This document shows, piece by piece, positions 23,112-30,981 of a stretch of DNA of 33,736 nucleotides. Each line of letters begins with the position of its first letter. Positions within the stretch are counted from its first letter, which is position 1. Below the pieces are notes generated by a model. It searched no databases, was not told the DNA's origin, and saw only the letters and a program-made list of their open reading frames with translations. Source of the stretch: JAYPAN01 sp038123715 (lineage in GTDB: Bacteria > Pseudomonadota > Alphaproteobacteria > RS24). Location: NCBI GenBank assembly GCA_038123715.1, contig JAYPAN010000018.1:1-33736 (forward strand), written 5' to 3'. Position numbers and translations under genes: made by a program.

Positions 23112-24158
23112 ATGGAATATCGTAAACTTGGACATACCGACTTGGAAGTCAGCGCCATTTGCCTTGGCACAATGACATGGGGACAGCAAAACACACAAGC
23201 CGAAGGCCATGAGCAAATGGATTACGCGCTAGATATGGGCATTAATTTTTTCGACACGGCAGAAATGTATGCTGTGCCGCCACGCGCCGAAACGCAAGGC
23301 AAAACAGAGGAGATTATCGGCACTTGGTTCGCCAAAAACGGCAATCGCGACAAGGTGATCCTGGCGACCAAAGTGGCCGGGCGTTCCGGCATGAAATGGC
23401 TGCGCGATGATGGCAGCGCGACCGAACAGTCAGCCGCGCATATTCACGAAGCGATTGATAAAAGCCTTGCCCGCCTGCAAACCGATTATGTCGATTTATA
23501 TCAATTGCACTGGCCCGACCGGCCGATTGCCCTGTTTGGCGGCAGCATGGCCTATAAACATCTCGGTGATGAAATCAACCGCATTGGCGATATTCTCGAA
23601 ACGCTGGCCGATATCCAGAAATCCGGCAAAGTGCGCCATTTCGGCCTGTCCAATGAAACCCCTTGGGGCATAATGAAATTTCTGCACCATGCGGAGGTTG
23701 ATTCAGCCTTGCCGCGCATGGTGTCGGTGCAGAACGCCTATAATCTGGTCAACCGGATTTACGAGCTGGGCAGCGCCGAGATTTATCACCGCGAAGGGGT
23801 CGGCCTGCTGGCCTATTCACCCTTGGCGCAAGGCTATTTGACCGGCAAATATCAAAATGGCGCTTTGCCGCAAGGCTCGCGCAAGCAATTATTCGACCGT
23901 TTGCAACGCTATGAAACACCCGGTGCCGACAAGGCGATATCGGCCTATCTGGCGCTGGCCGAAAAATATGGTCTCGACGCTTCGCAAATGGCCAATCAAT
24001 TTGTCACCACGCGCAGTTTCGTCACCTCCAACATTATCGGCGCGACCAGCATGGAGCAGTTGAAACTTGCCGTGACGAGCATAGATGTTGAGTTAAGCGA
24101 AGAATTGCTCGGAGAGATTGAGGCGATACACGAAAACGCCCCCAATGTCTGCCCGTAA
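23112..24158 (+). CDS. Aldo/keto reductase, Tas family
   Basis: A cytosolic NAD(P)H-dependent reductase of the aldo/keto reductase superfamily, 348 residues, closest to the Tas group (long insert, about 346 residues). The TIM-barrel catalytic tetrad is visible as Asp48 and Tyr53 (FFDTAEMYA), Lys87 (VILATKVAG) and His133 (DLYQLHWPDR). The Tas-type loop insert includes LFGGSMAYKHLGDE. Cofactor-site marks are VQNAYNLVNR and GLLAYSPLAQGYLTGKY, with the C-terminal TSNIIGATSMEQL. The start at 23112 follows a perfect AGGAGG. The physiological substrate is unknown. The gene's last codons (NVCP) use GTCTGCCC, a word repeated in the following spacer. Confidence 0.94.
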   Translation: MEYRKLGHTDLEVSAICLGTMTWGQQNTQAEGHEQMDYALDMGINFFDTAEMYAVPPRAETQGKTEEIIGTWFAKNGNRDKVILATKVAGRSGMKWLRDDGSATEQSAAHIHEAIDKSLARLQTDYVDLYQLHWPDRPIALFGGSMAYKHLGDEINRIGDILETLADIQKSGKVRHFGLSNETPWGIMKFLHHAEVDSALPRMVSVQNAYNLVNRIYELGSAEIYHREGVGLLAYSPLAQGYLTGKYQNGALPQGSRKQLFDRLQRYETPGADKAISAYLALAEKYGLDASQMANQFVTTRSFVTSNIIGATSMEQLKLAVTSIDVELSEELLGEIEAIHENAPNVCP

Positions 24159-24246
24159 GTTTGCCGCCAAGTCTGCCCCTTTGTCTGCCCCTGACCGGCA
24201 CAAAGGGTGCGACATTGGCAGGTAACAGAACTGGCAGGTAACAGAA
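24147..24246. repeat. Two short tandem duplications before the pterin dehydratase gene
   Basis: GTCTGCCC occurs at 24147 (inside the end of the reductase gene), and GTCTGCCCCT at 24171-24180 and 24183-24192, a 12-bp tandem step. A second 16-bp tandem follows: TTGGCAGGTAACAGAA at 24215-24230 and CTGGCAGGTAACAGAA at 24231-24246, differing in one base. The second one abuts the AAAGGAG ribosome site of the next gene. Confidence 0.85.
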
Positions 24247-24256
24247 AGGAGCCGAT

Positions 24257-24565
24257 ATGGCAGAAAAATTGACAGCCAAACAGGCCAAGACAGCACTCGG
24301 CAAGCTTTCGGGCTGGAAGGCCGACAAGGCGCATAAACGCATGACAAAGCAATTTGTTTTTGCCGATTTCAATGCAGCTTTCGCCTGGATGAGTCGGGTG
24401 GCCATGATGGCCGAAAAACTTGACCATCATCCGGAATGGGCCAATGTCTATAAAACGGTGGATGTCACGCTGACCACGCATGATGCGGGCGGCCTGTCCG
24501 CCTTGGATATGGAAATGGCCAAATTTATGGATAAAACAGCCGGTGCCGCAGGCCGACGCAAATAG
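24257..24565 (+). CDS. phhB: Pterin-4a-carbinolamine dehydratase
   Basis: This 102-residue enzyme dehydrates 4a-hydroxytetrahydrobiopterin, recycling the pterin cofactor of aromatic amino acid hydroxylases; the family is also widespread without such hydroxylases. The active-site block EKLDHHPEWANVYKTVDVTL (His57 and His58) and the third histidine in TTHDAGGLS (His75) are intact. ATG 24257 follows AAAGGAG. No phenylalanine hydroxylase gene is in the window, so the cofactor partner is unclear. Four bases separate its stop from the possible TTG start of the next gene. Confidence 0.95.
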   Translation: MAEKLTAKQAKTALGKLSGWKADKAHKRMTKQFVFADFNAAFAWMSRVAMMAEKLDHHPEWANVYKTVDVTLTTHDAGGLSALDMEMAKFMDKTAGAAGRRK

Positions 24566-24569
24566 GGTT

Positions 24570-25022
24570 TTGACCCGCCGCGATATTGGCATATTGGTGT
24601 TGCTGGGTCTGGCGGCGGCGGCGACGGCTCTGTGGCAAAAAGCCCAGCCACAGCCTTTGCCCGCCGATGACATTGCCATTCGCGCCGTGATAAGCGAACA
24701 GGTGGATGCTTTCCGGCGCGGCGATGACAGGGCGGCCTATACTTATGCCGCGCCCGATATTCAGGCGCAATTTAGCGCGCCGGATGATTTCATGGCCATG
24801 GTCAAGGCGCATTACAAACCGGTGCTCAATGCCCATAAACTGAGTTTCGCCGCCCGTTCACGCAACATTCAGGCACATGCCGATATGCGCCGACAGGAAG
24901 CCTTTATCATTGATGCCGGCGGGCTAACCCATCATTTGAATTACATCATGCAAAAACAGCCGGACGGATCATGGAAAATCGCCGGCTGTCAATTGCTGCC
25001 CGCCACTTTGCGGGATGTTTAA
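24570..25022 (+). CDS. DUF4864 family membrane-anchored protein
   Basis: This protein of about 150 residues begins with a membrane helix or uncleaved signal (IGILVLLGLAAAATALW) and continues as a single small domain of the DUF4864 type: ISEQVDAFRRGDDRAAYTYAAPDIQAQF, then FMAMVKAHYKPV and a C-terminal strand pair ending DGSWKIAGCQLLP. The DAFRRGD...AYTYAAPDI pattern also resembles the wider SnoaL/NTF2-like helix-strand fold; ligand unknown. The start is uncertain: TTG 24570 is used here, GTG 24543 (inside phhB) is possible, and no strong ribosome site distinguishes them. It ends 8 bp from the convergent SDR gene. Confidence 0.75.
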   Translation: MTRRDIGILVLLGLAAAATALWQKAQPQPLPADDIAIRAVISEQVDAFRRGDDRAAYTYAAPDIQAQFSAPDDFMAMVKAHYKPVLNAHKLSFAARSRNIQAHADMRRQEAFIIDAGGLTHHLNYIMQKQPDGSWKIAGCQLLPATLRDV

Positions 25023-25030
25023 GTCGCGCC

Positions 25031-25813
25031 CTAGCGCGGTGCCATACGAATAGCGCCGTCAAGGCGGACATCTTCGCCGTTGAAATAGCTGACTTCACAC
25101 ATGGTGCAGGCCAGTTTGGCATATTCTTCCGGCATACCCAGACGCGGCGGATACGGCACCATTGCCCCCAAAGCCTGCTTCACATTATCCGGCGCACCGG
25201 CCAGCAATGGCGTGTTAAAAATACCCGGCAAAATCGTGTTGACCCGAATCCCCTCGCGCGACAAATCGCGGGCAATCGGCAATGTCATGCCGACAACACC
25301 GCCCTTGGACGCTGAATAGGCCGCCTGACCAATTTGGCCGTCCTCGGCTGCCACAGACGCGGTATTGACAATCGCACCGCGATCGCCGTCTTCCAACGGG
25401 TCAAGCGACATCATACCGGCGGCCGATTTGGCAATGCAGCGGAATGTGCCGACCAGATTGATTTGGATAATCAGGTCAAATGCATTAAGCGGGAAATGCG
25501 AGACTTCGCCAGTTTCCTTATTGCGCGACGCGGTTTTAATCGCATTGCCGGTGCCGGCGCAGTTAATCAGAATACGCTCCTGTCCGAGTGCCTCGCGGAT
25601 TTTGGCAAACCCCGCATCGACTTCTTCCTCGCTGGTGACATTAACTTTGGCAAAACAGCCGCCAAGTTCGGCGGCCACCGCTTCGCCTCTTTCCTCGTTC
25701 AAATCGAAAATGCCGATTTTTACGCCTTTTTCGGCCAGCAGGCGCGCCGTCGCCTCCCCAAGACCGGATGCGCCGCCAGTAATAATCGCGGTAATGTTTG
25801 AGTCCAATTTCAT
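25031..25813 (-). CDS. Short-chain dehydrogenase, 3-hydroxyacyl-CoA dehydrogenase type 2-like
   Basis: A classical SDR enzyme, 260 residues, with the nucleotide-binding TGGASGLG (12-19), Asp37 in IFDLNEERG suggesting NAD preference, NCAGTG (84-89), catalytic Ser153, Tyr166 and Lys170 (NTASVAA, YSASK), and a PG-motif ILPGIFNTP. Overall it is closest to the HSD17B10-like 3-hydroxyacyl-CoA dehydrogenases of alphaproteobacteria, which oxidise short or branched hydroxyacyl-CoA. The insert around residues 93-108 (KTASRNKETGEVSHFPL) is characteristic of that subgroup. ATG 25813 has GGGAGG six bases upstream and a good promoter at 25847-25875. Exact substrate is inference. Confidence 0.9.
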   Translation of the reverse strand: MKLDSNITAIITGGASGLGEATARLLAEKGVKIGIFDLNEERGEAVAAELGGCFAKVNVTSEEEVDAGFAKIREALGQERILINCAGTGNAIKTASRNKETGEVSHFPLNAFDLIIQINLVGTFRCIAKSAAGMMSLDPLEDGDRGAIVNTASVAAEDGQIGQAAYSASKGGVVGMTLPIARDLSREGIRVNTILPGIFNTPLLAGAPDNVKQALGAMVPYPPRLGMPEEYAKLACTMCEVSYFNGEDVRLDGAIRMAPR

Positions 25814-25846
25814 TGTTCACCTCCCATATGAAACATCATTGGCTGG

Positions 25847-25875
25847 AGAATAGGCGCAGCAGTAAGGGCTGACAA
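25847..25875 (-). promoter_or_regulatory. Putative promoter of the SDR gene
   Basis: On the minus strand, TTGTCA (25875-25870) and TATTCT (25852-25847) are separated by exactly 17 bp, with C before both hexamers, matching the alphaproteobacterial CTTGNC-N17-CTATNC form. A start near 25840 gives a leader of about 27 nt. Confidence 0.55.
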
Positions 25876-25920
25876 GTATTCTTTGCTCATAGGGGCTGAG
25901 GGGATGGCGAATGGGGAAGG

Positions 25921-26850
25921 CTAATGCCCTTGTTGCGGCACAATGGAGGCTTGGCGCTGCAATTGCGCTTCGCGGCGCACAATATACAGGCTGGCCGCCA
26001 CAATTATCGCCGCACCAATAATCGTATAACCATCCGGCACTGAGCCGAACAGCATGAAACCGGCAATCGCCGCCAGCACAAGGCGCGAATAATCCACCGG
26101 CGCAATGGCGCTGGCCTCGCCAATGGCAAAGGCGCGGATAAAGCAATTATGCGCCGCCATAGCCAGCACGCCCATCAGCAACAGCAACACAAATTCGCGT
26201 CCGGTCGGCATTTGCCAGACAAAAATCGTCGGCACAGCAATCAGCAAAGCGCCGACAACATTTGTGTAAAACATCAGCGTTACCGGTCGGTCATAGCGCG
26301 ACACGATTGACACCAATATCGTCGCCAACGCCACCAGCACGGCATGGCTGAGTGCCGTCAAAGCGGGAATGGAAAACATCAAATCAGACCCCGGCCGCAG
26401 CATAATCAAAACCCCGACAAAGCCGACCGCCGCCGCCAGACTACGGCGCAGGCCAATCACCTCGCTGAGTATCATTGCCGCCAGCGGGACAATAAACAGA
26501 TTGCGCGAAAAGCTAATCGCTTGCGCGTCGGCCAAGGGCAGATGAACAATAGCGTAAAAGCCGCAAAACATCGCCACCGAGCCAACCACGCCGCGCAGAA
26601 ATTGCAGCGCCGGCACTTGTGTCGCAATGCCCGCTTTTATGCCGCCGGAACGGTAAAATAGCGGCATCAGCAAAACCAGCCCGACCATGGCGCGGAAAAA
26701 GGAAATCTCAAACGGGTGCAGGCTTTGTCCGAGGATTTTCACCAATATGCTGGTGCCGGTGAATAAAACCGCCGAGGCCAGCAACCAAAGGGCGCCAAGG
26801 CGGTTATCCCTTGGCGCCCCTGCTGTATTTTGTTCGGTTGTGTCGGCCAC
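25921..26850 (-). CDS. EamA/DMT-family transporter
   Basis: A 309-residue inner-membrane protein with about ten hydrophobic helices arranged as two EamA repeats. The first begins LGALWLLASAVLFTGTSILV, and the second ends in LAAIAGFMLFGSVPDGYTIIGAAIIVAAS, the usual end of an EamA half. Substrates of this family (amino acids, drugs, nucleobases, other metabolites) cannot be predicted. It starts with GTG 26850, eight bases after the quinone oxidoreductase stop, so it is probably co-transcribed with that gene. It is separated from the SDR gene by 107 bp containing the SDR promoter. Confidence 0.9.
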   Translation of the reverse strand: MADTTEQNTAGAPRDNRLGALWLLASAVLFTGTSILVKILGQSLHPFEISFFRAMVGLVLLMPLFYRSGGIKAGIATQVPALQFLRGVVGSVAMFCGFYAIVHLPLADAQAISFSRNLFIVPLAAMILSEVIGLRRSLAAAVGFVGVLIMLRPGSDLMFSIPALTALSHAVLVALATILVSIVSRYDRPVTLMFYTNVVGALLIAVPTIFVWQMPTGREFVLLLLMGVLAMAAHNCFIRAFAIGEASAIAPVDYSRLVLAAIAGFMLFGSVPDGYTIIGAAIIVAASLYIVRREAQLQRQASIVPQQGH

Positions 26851-26858
26851 GCTGACCG

Positions 26859-27869
26859 TTAACCAAGCCGGTCAGTGGTCAGAATAACCTTACCCTTAAC
26901 CTTGCGGTCGGCCATCATTTTCAAGGCCGAAGCGGCATCTTCCAACGGAAATGTGCCGGAAATATGCGGGCGGATTTGACCATTGGCGAACATATCCATC
27001 AATTCAGCCAGATTTTGCCGATTGGCTTCGGGATTGCGCGCCGTGAAAGCACCCCAAAACACGCCAACAATCTGGCAGCTTTTCAACAAAGCCAGATTAA
27101 GCGGGATTTTCGGTATCGGGCCAGCGGCAAAGCCAATCACCAAATAGCGCCCTTCCCAATTGGTCGCGCGCAAAGCCGGTTCGGCATAGCTGCCGCCAAC
27201 CGGGTCATAAATCACATCAGCGCCCTGCCCGTCGGTCATTTCCTTGATTTTATCGGAAAAAGCGCGCTGTTCATCTCTGTCCATTTCGCCGGACGGGTAA
27301 AGCAAAGTCGCATCCGCGCCATGCTCAACACAGACATCCAGTTTTTCCTGTGTCGAGGCGGCGGCAATCACATGCGCGCCCATTGCCTTGCCCAGCTCAA
27401 CAGCGGCAAGGCCAACACCGCCGGCAGCGCCCATAACCAGCAATTTTTCGCCCGGCTGCAATTTGGCGCGGTCTTTCAGCCCGTAATGTGACGTGCCATA
27501 GGTCAGCACCAGCGCCGAGGCGGTTTGCATATCCATCGCATCGGGAATCGGAATGCAACTGCCCGCCGGAATGGTGATTTCCTCGGCATAGCCGCCCCAA
27601 CCGCAAGAGCCGATAACGCGATCACCGACCGACAGGCCGGTTACGCCTTCGCCAAGCGCGGCCACTGTGCCAGCCACTTCGCCGCCCGGCGAAAACGGCA
27701 AAGGCGGCTTGAACTGGTATTTATTTTCAATAATCAGCACATCGGGAAAATTAACGGCGGCGGCATGAACATGCAGCAAAACTTCACCCGCTTTTGGCTC
27801 CGGCGAGGCAACATCTTCAATGACCAGCGTTTCCGGCGGCCCGTATTCTTTACACAAAACGGCTTTCAT
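26859..27869 (-). CDS. NADPH:quinone oxidoreductase (zinc-independent MDR family)
   Basis: A 336-residue member of the medium-chain dehydrogenase/reductase superfamily, quinone oxidoreductase branch. The N-terminus MKAVLCKEYGPPETLVIEDV is typical. The catalytic domain includes AAAVNFPDVLIIENKYQFKP and PFSPGGEVAGTV; the nucleotide-binding fold has MGAAGGVGLAAVELGKAMGA (146-165) and DVIYDPVGG. The zinc-ligand cysteine cluster of alcohol dehydrogenases is absent. ATG 27869 is chosen because GGGAGG lies at 27882-27877, seven bases upstream; the frame is open to 27941. A strong promoter lies at 27931-27958. The true electron acceptor may be an enoyl-CoA-like compound, as in some relatives. Confidence 0.92.
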   Translation of the reverse strand: MKAVLCKEYGPPETLVIEDVASPEPKAGEVLLHVHAAAVNFPDVLIIENKYQFKPPLPFSPGGEVAGTVAALGEGVTGLSVGDRVIGSCGWGGYAEEITIPAGSCIPIPDAMDMQTASALVLTYGTSHYGLKDRAKLQPGEKLLVMGAAGGVGLAAVELGKAMGAHVIAAASTQEKLDVCVEHGADATLLYPSGEMDRDEQRAFSDKIKEMTDGQGADVIYDPVGGSYAEPALRATNWEGRYLVIGFAAGPIPKIPLNLALLKSCQIVGVFWGAFTARNPEANRQNLAELMDMFANGQIRPHISGTFPLEDAASALKMMADRKVKGKVILTTDRLG

Positions 27870-27930
27870 CAATTTTCCTCCCTTGATTTCGCGGCCTTTC
27901 TTTTTGCCGCGCGGCTGATTAGCATGGGCT

Positions 27931-27958
27931 ATCATAAGCAAAGCCGGCAGGTTGGCAA
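27931..27958 (-). promoter_or_regulatory. Putative promoter of the quinone oxidoreductase gene
   Basis: On the minus strand, TTGCCA (27958-27953, five of six consensus) and TATGAT (27936-27931, five of six) are 16 bp apart. Transcription would begin near 27924, about 55 nt before the ATG. The box sits close to the start of the divergent methyltransferase gene. Confidence 0.55.
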
Positions 27959-27970
27959 GGCGGGAGTGGC

Positions 27971-28465
27971 ATGAAGGGTTATTTCGGGATTGGTATAGAG
28001 GGTGCGTCCAAGCCCATGAATATGGGCAATCTGATGCGCTCCGCCCATGCTTTCGGCGCCGGTTTTGTGTTTACCGTCAATGCCCATTACCGCGTGCGCG
28101 ACCTGCGCTCCGACACATCGCAAACCAGCGACTCCGTGCCTTGGTATGATGTTGACCATTTCGACGCGCTGCACCTGCCCAAGGGTTGCGCCATGGTCGG
28201 CATTGAATTGCTGGACGAAGCGGTGGATTTGCCCAGTTTCACCCATCCGCGCTGTGCGGCTTATATTTTGGGGCCGGAACGCGGCGATTTATCGGAAGAA
28301 TGCAAAGCGCGCTGCGACCATATTATCCGTATTCCCACGCGCTTTTGCATCAATGTGCAAATTGCCGGTGCGATTGTCATGTATGACCGTTTGCAGACAT
28401 TGGGTCGGTTTGCCGACCGACCGGTCATGCCGGGCGGCTTGCAAGGCGCACAATTTACCCCTTAA
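27971..28465 (+). CDS. SpoU/TrmH-family RNA methyltransferase
   Basis: A 164-residue SPOUT-fold enzyme that 2'-O-methylates RNA, target unknown. The three SpoU motifs are visible: SKPMNMGNLMRSAHAFG (13-29), AAYILGPERGDLSEE (96-110) and CINVQIAGAIVMYDRL (126-141). Length fits small TrmL/TrmH-like proteins; the conserved Arg in motif 1 is present as LMRSA. ATG 27971 has GGGAG at 27962-27966. The TAA stop overlaps the stop of the convergent sigma factor gene by 4 bp. A tRNA wobble-base role like TrmL is possible, but the NxGN motif alone does not settle it. Confidence 0.92.
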   Translation: MKGYFGIGIEGASKPMNMGNLMRSAHAFGAGFVFTVNAHYRVRDLRSDTSQTSDSVPWYDVDHFDALHLPKGCAMVGIELLDEAVDLPSFTHPRCAAYILGPERGDLSEECKARCDHIIRIPTRFCINVQIAGAIVMYDRLQTLGRFADRPVMPGGLQGAQFTP

Positions 28466-29076
28466 AGACGGCCATCCAATTCATTACGCAAGCGCGCAAA
28501 AGCCAGCCGCAAGCGCGATTTCACCGTGCCAAGTGGCAGATTTGTCCGATTGGCAATTTCGCTGTGCGACCAGCCGGAATAAAACGCCAAACGCACCAAT
28601 TCGCGCTGCTCATCCGGCAGGTTTTCCAACGCCGCGCGCACGCTTTCGCCCTGCCTTGCGACAATAATCTCATCATCCGGCTGTGGCGGGTTTTCCGGCA
28701 CTAAAGTCGGGTCATCCGGGTCAATTTCGGGAAAACGCTGGCGGCGCAAAATATCAATGCGGCGGTTCCGCGCTATAGTGAAAATCCAGGTGGAGGGAGC
28801 CGCCAGCTTGCGATTGAACAAATGCGCCTTGCGCCAGACCGACAGCATGGCTTCCTGCGCCACTTCCTCCGCCTGACCCTCAGACGTGCCGAGACGCAAC
28901 AAATAGCCCTTTAATCGCGGCGCAAAATACTCGAATAACTCAGCAAATGCGTCACGATTCTTATTCCTGGCGATGGATTCTATAAGGTCGGCGAAATAGG
29001 CACTGCCTTTTTCGGTACTCCCGCTCCCCTGTAAAACGCCTCGCGCGGACCCGATGTTCCGGCCGCTCCTAGACAT
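28462..29076 (-). CDS. ECF-type RNA polymerase sigma factor
   Basis: A sigma-70 family factor of the extracytoplasmic-function group, about 204 residues. Region 2 is visible as RDAFAELFEYFAPRLKGYLL and AEEVAQEAMLSVWRKAHLF, ending FTIARNRRIDILRR, the core-binding and -10 recognition part. Region 4 has ENLPDEQRELVRLAFYSGWS followed by SEIANRTNLPLGTVKSRLRL, the helix-turn-helix for -35 recognition. The closest known groups are the RpoE/SigK-like ECFs that answer singlet oxygen or envelope stress, normally with a ChrR-type zinc anti-sigma gene next door. None is present here. Start: ATG 29076 with GGAG close by; ATG 29103 is an alternative. Divergent from the IalB gene. Confidence 0.9.
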   Translation of the reverse strand: MSRSGRNIGSARGVLQGSGSTEKGSAYFADLIESIARNKNRDAFAELFEYFAPRLKGYLLRLGTSEGQAEEVAQEAMLSVWRKAHLFNRKLAAPSTWIFTIARNRRIDILRRQRFPEIDPDDPTLVPENPPQPDDEIIVARQGESVRAALENLPDEQRELVRLAFYSGWSHSEIANRTNLPLGTVKSRLRLAFARLRNELDGRL

Positions 29077-29184
29077 GGTCTCCAGACCTTTCAATGCGCG
29101 CATCAAAATGCATGCGCCTACAACACCAGTAAACGCTATTCACAAGATGAAAGCAAGCACTGGATATTTGCCTGTAAAGCCCTT

Positions 29185-29790
29185 ATGCTGCCCGGCATGA
29201 TGCACGAACAATTTAACAAGACAGGTCAGCAACTTGCGCGCTTCGCGTTTTTTGGTCTGGCACTGGCCGCTCTGTGGATAATTTGCGCGCCAAATGCCGC
29301 TTCAGCACAATCCGGGGCGCAATCCAACAAGCCCCAGGCCACATTCAAAAACTGGCGGCTCTATGTGGAAACCGACGACGCCAATAAGCAATGTTTCATT
29401 GTCGGTGAGCCGAACAGCTCACGCCCGCGCAATGTGCGGCGCGGCAATATATTTCTGACCATTGCCCATCGCCCCGGACAGGGTGTGCGTAATGAAGTGT
29501 CGGTGCGTATCGGCTATCCGTTTTCCGAAGACTCCAACCCGTTTGCCCGCATTGGCAGCGACACATTCCTCTTCTTTACCGGCGTCAAGGCCAAAACCGG
29601 TGCGGCTGAATGGGCGTGGCTGGAAAGCCTGACTGACCAGCCAAGAATGGTCACCGCCATGAAACGCGGCAATGAGCTGGTTTTCAAAGGCACATCCAAA
29701 CGCGGCACGCTGACCACGGACAGCTACAGCCTGCTTGGCGTCACCGCAGCCATGCGCGCGCTGGATGCGGCCTGTCCGGCGTCGAAATAA
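29185..29790 (+). CDS. Invasion-associated locus B (IalB) family protein
   Basis: A secreted protein of 201 residues. The N-terminus has a signal peptide: FAFFGLALAALWIICAPNAASA, cleaved after ASA or AQS. The mature part is an IalB-like beta-sandwich with FKNWRLYVETDDANKQCFIV, the family's tell-tale beginning with its first conserved Cys, PFSEDSNPFARIGSDTFLFF, and a C-terminal AACPASK with the second Cys, probably a disulfide partner. IalB was named for Bartonella erythrocyte invasion, but the family is common in free-living alphaproteobacteria and its role there is not known. No strong ribosome site precedes ATG 29185; ATG 29197 and 29200 are alternatives. It is divergent from the sigma factor gene, which could regulate it. 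Confidence 0.88.
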   Translation: MLPGMMHEQFNKTGQQLARFAFFGLALAALWIICAPNAASAQSGAQSNKPQATFKNWRLYVETDDANKQCFIVGEPNSSRPRNVRRGNIFLTIAHRPGQGVRNEVSVRIGYPFSEDSNPFARIGSDTFLFFTGVKAKTGAAEWAWLESLTDQPRMVTAMKRGNELVFKGTSKRGTLTTDSYSLLGVTAAMRALDAACPASK

Positions 29791-29811
29791 ATTGCCGCGC
29801 GGTGGCCTATA

Positions 29812-30981
29812 GTGACACAGGCGTTTGAAACACATCCAGATTCACCAGCCAGCAGCCTGACTGGGCTTGACCGCGCCGAATTGCGCGACGCGCTGCAAGC
29901 GGCAGGTGTGCCGGAAAAACAATTGCGAATGCGCGCGGCGCAGATTTACAGCTGGCTCTACACGCATGGCGCGCAAAGTTTCGACGATATGACCAATGTC
30001 TCAAAGGCTTTGCGCGAAACATTGGCAGCACGGCACACGCTGGCGCGACCGGAGACGCTGGAAGCGCATTATTCGGAAGACGGCACGCGCAAATATCTGT
30101 TCCGCCTGACCGACGGGCAATTGGTTGAAACCGTCTATATCCCCGAAGTCGATCGCGGAACCTTGTGCATTTCCTCGCAAGTCGGCTGCACGCTGACCTG
30201 CCGCTTTTGCCATACCGGCACGCAAAAACTGGTGCGTAATCTGACTTCGGCGGAAATTATCAGCCAAGTTGTTGCCGCGCGCGATGATTTGGAAGATTGG
30301 GGAACACCGGGCGACAGCAATAGCGGCAATCGCAAACTCACCAATATCGTGCTGATGGGTATGGGTGAGCCGCTTTACAATCCCGATAATGTGGCACGCG
30401 CGATAAATGTGATTGGCGATGGTGATGGGCTGGGTTTGTCCAAACGGCGCATCACTTTGTCAACCTCCGGCGTTGTGCCGGAAATCCCGCCAATGGGCGA
30501 AAAAACCGGTGTGATGCTTGCAATTTCCCTGCATGCAGTGACCGATGAATTGCGTAATGAGCTGGTGCCGCTGAATAAAAAATACCCGATAGCCGAGCTG
30601 CTGCAAGCCTGCCGCGACTGGCCCGGCCTGTCCAATGCCAAACGTATTACTTTTGAATATGTCATGCTGAAAGGCATAAATGACTCAGATGCCGATGCCC
30701 GCGCTTTGGTTAAATTGCTGGCCGGCATACCGGCGAAAATCAATCTGATACCGTTCAATCCGTGGCCGGGTGCGCCCTATGAATGTTCCGACAAGGCGCG
30801 GATTGCCGCCTTTGCCGATATTGTCAATCGCGCCGGTTATGCCAGCCCGGTGCGCACTCCGCGCGGGCGCGATATCATGGCCGCTTGCGGGCAGTTGAAA
30901 TCGGCCAGTGTTAAGGAAACGGCAGCGGCGCGAAAAATGGCAGAATTACAGGCGCGCCAATTGCAAAAACCGATTGGCTAA
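29812..30981 (+). CDS. rlmN: Dual-specificity 23S rRNA/tRNA adenine-C2 methyltransferase RlmN
   Basis: RlmN methylates C2 of A2503 in 23S rRNA and A37 in some tRNAs by a radical-SAM mechanism using a methylated cysteine. The 389-residue protein has the radical-SAM motif CTLTCRFC (Cys126, Cys130, Cys133). The two further catalytic cysteines have clear counterparts in Cys119 (GTLCISSQ) and Cys359 (IMAACGQL). Other marks are QIYSWLYTHGAQSFDDMTN, NIVLMGMGEPLYN and ITLSTSGVVP. The start is GTG 29812, 21 bp after ialB, with a weak GGTGG. It ends overlapping the convergent DUF3422 stop by 4 bp. The last 35 residues are Ala/Arg rich and slightly longer than usual. Confidence 0.96.
   Translation: MTQAFETHPDSPASSLTGLDRAELRDALQAAGVPEKQLRMRAAQIYSWLYTHGAQSFDDMTNVSKALRETLAARHTLARPETLEAHYSEDGTRKYLFRLTDGQLVETVYIPEVDRGTLCISSQVGCTLTCRFCHTGTQKLVRNLTSAEIISQVVAARDDLEDWGTPGDSNSGNRKLTNIVLMGMGEPLYNPDNVARAINVIGDGDGLGLSKRRITLSTSGVVPEIPPMGEKTGVMLAISLHAVTDELRNELVPLNKKYPIAELLQACRDWPGLSNAKRITFEYVMLKGINDSDADARALVKLLAGIPAKINLIPFNPWPGAPYECSDKARIAAFADIVNRAGYASPVRTPRGRDIMAACGQLKSASVKETAAARKMAELQARQLQKPIG

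Noticed and set aside
23112..24565. Reductase plus pterin dehydratase as an aromatic hydroxylase pathway operon
   Set aside because: No phenylalanine hydroxylase is present, and the reductase is of the general Tas type, so a shared pathway is not supported.
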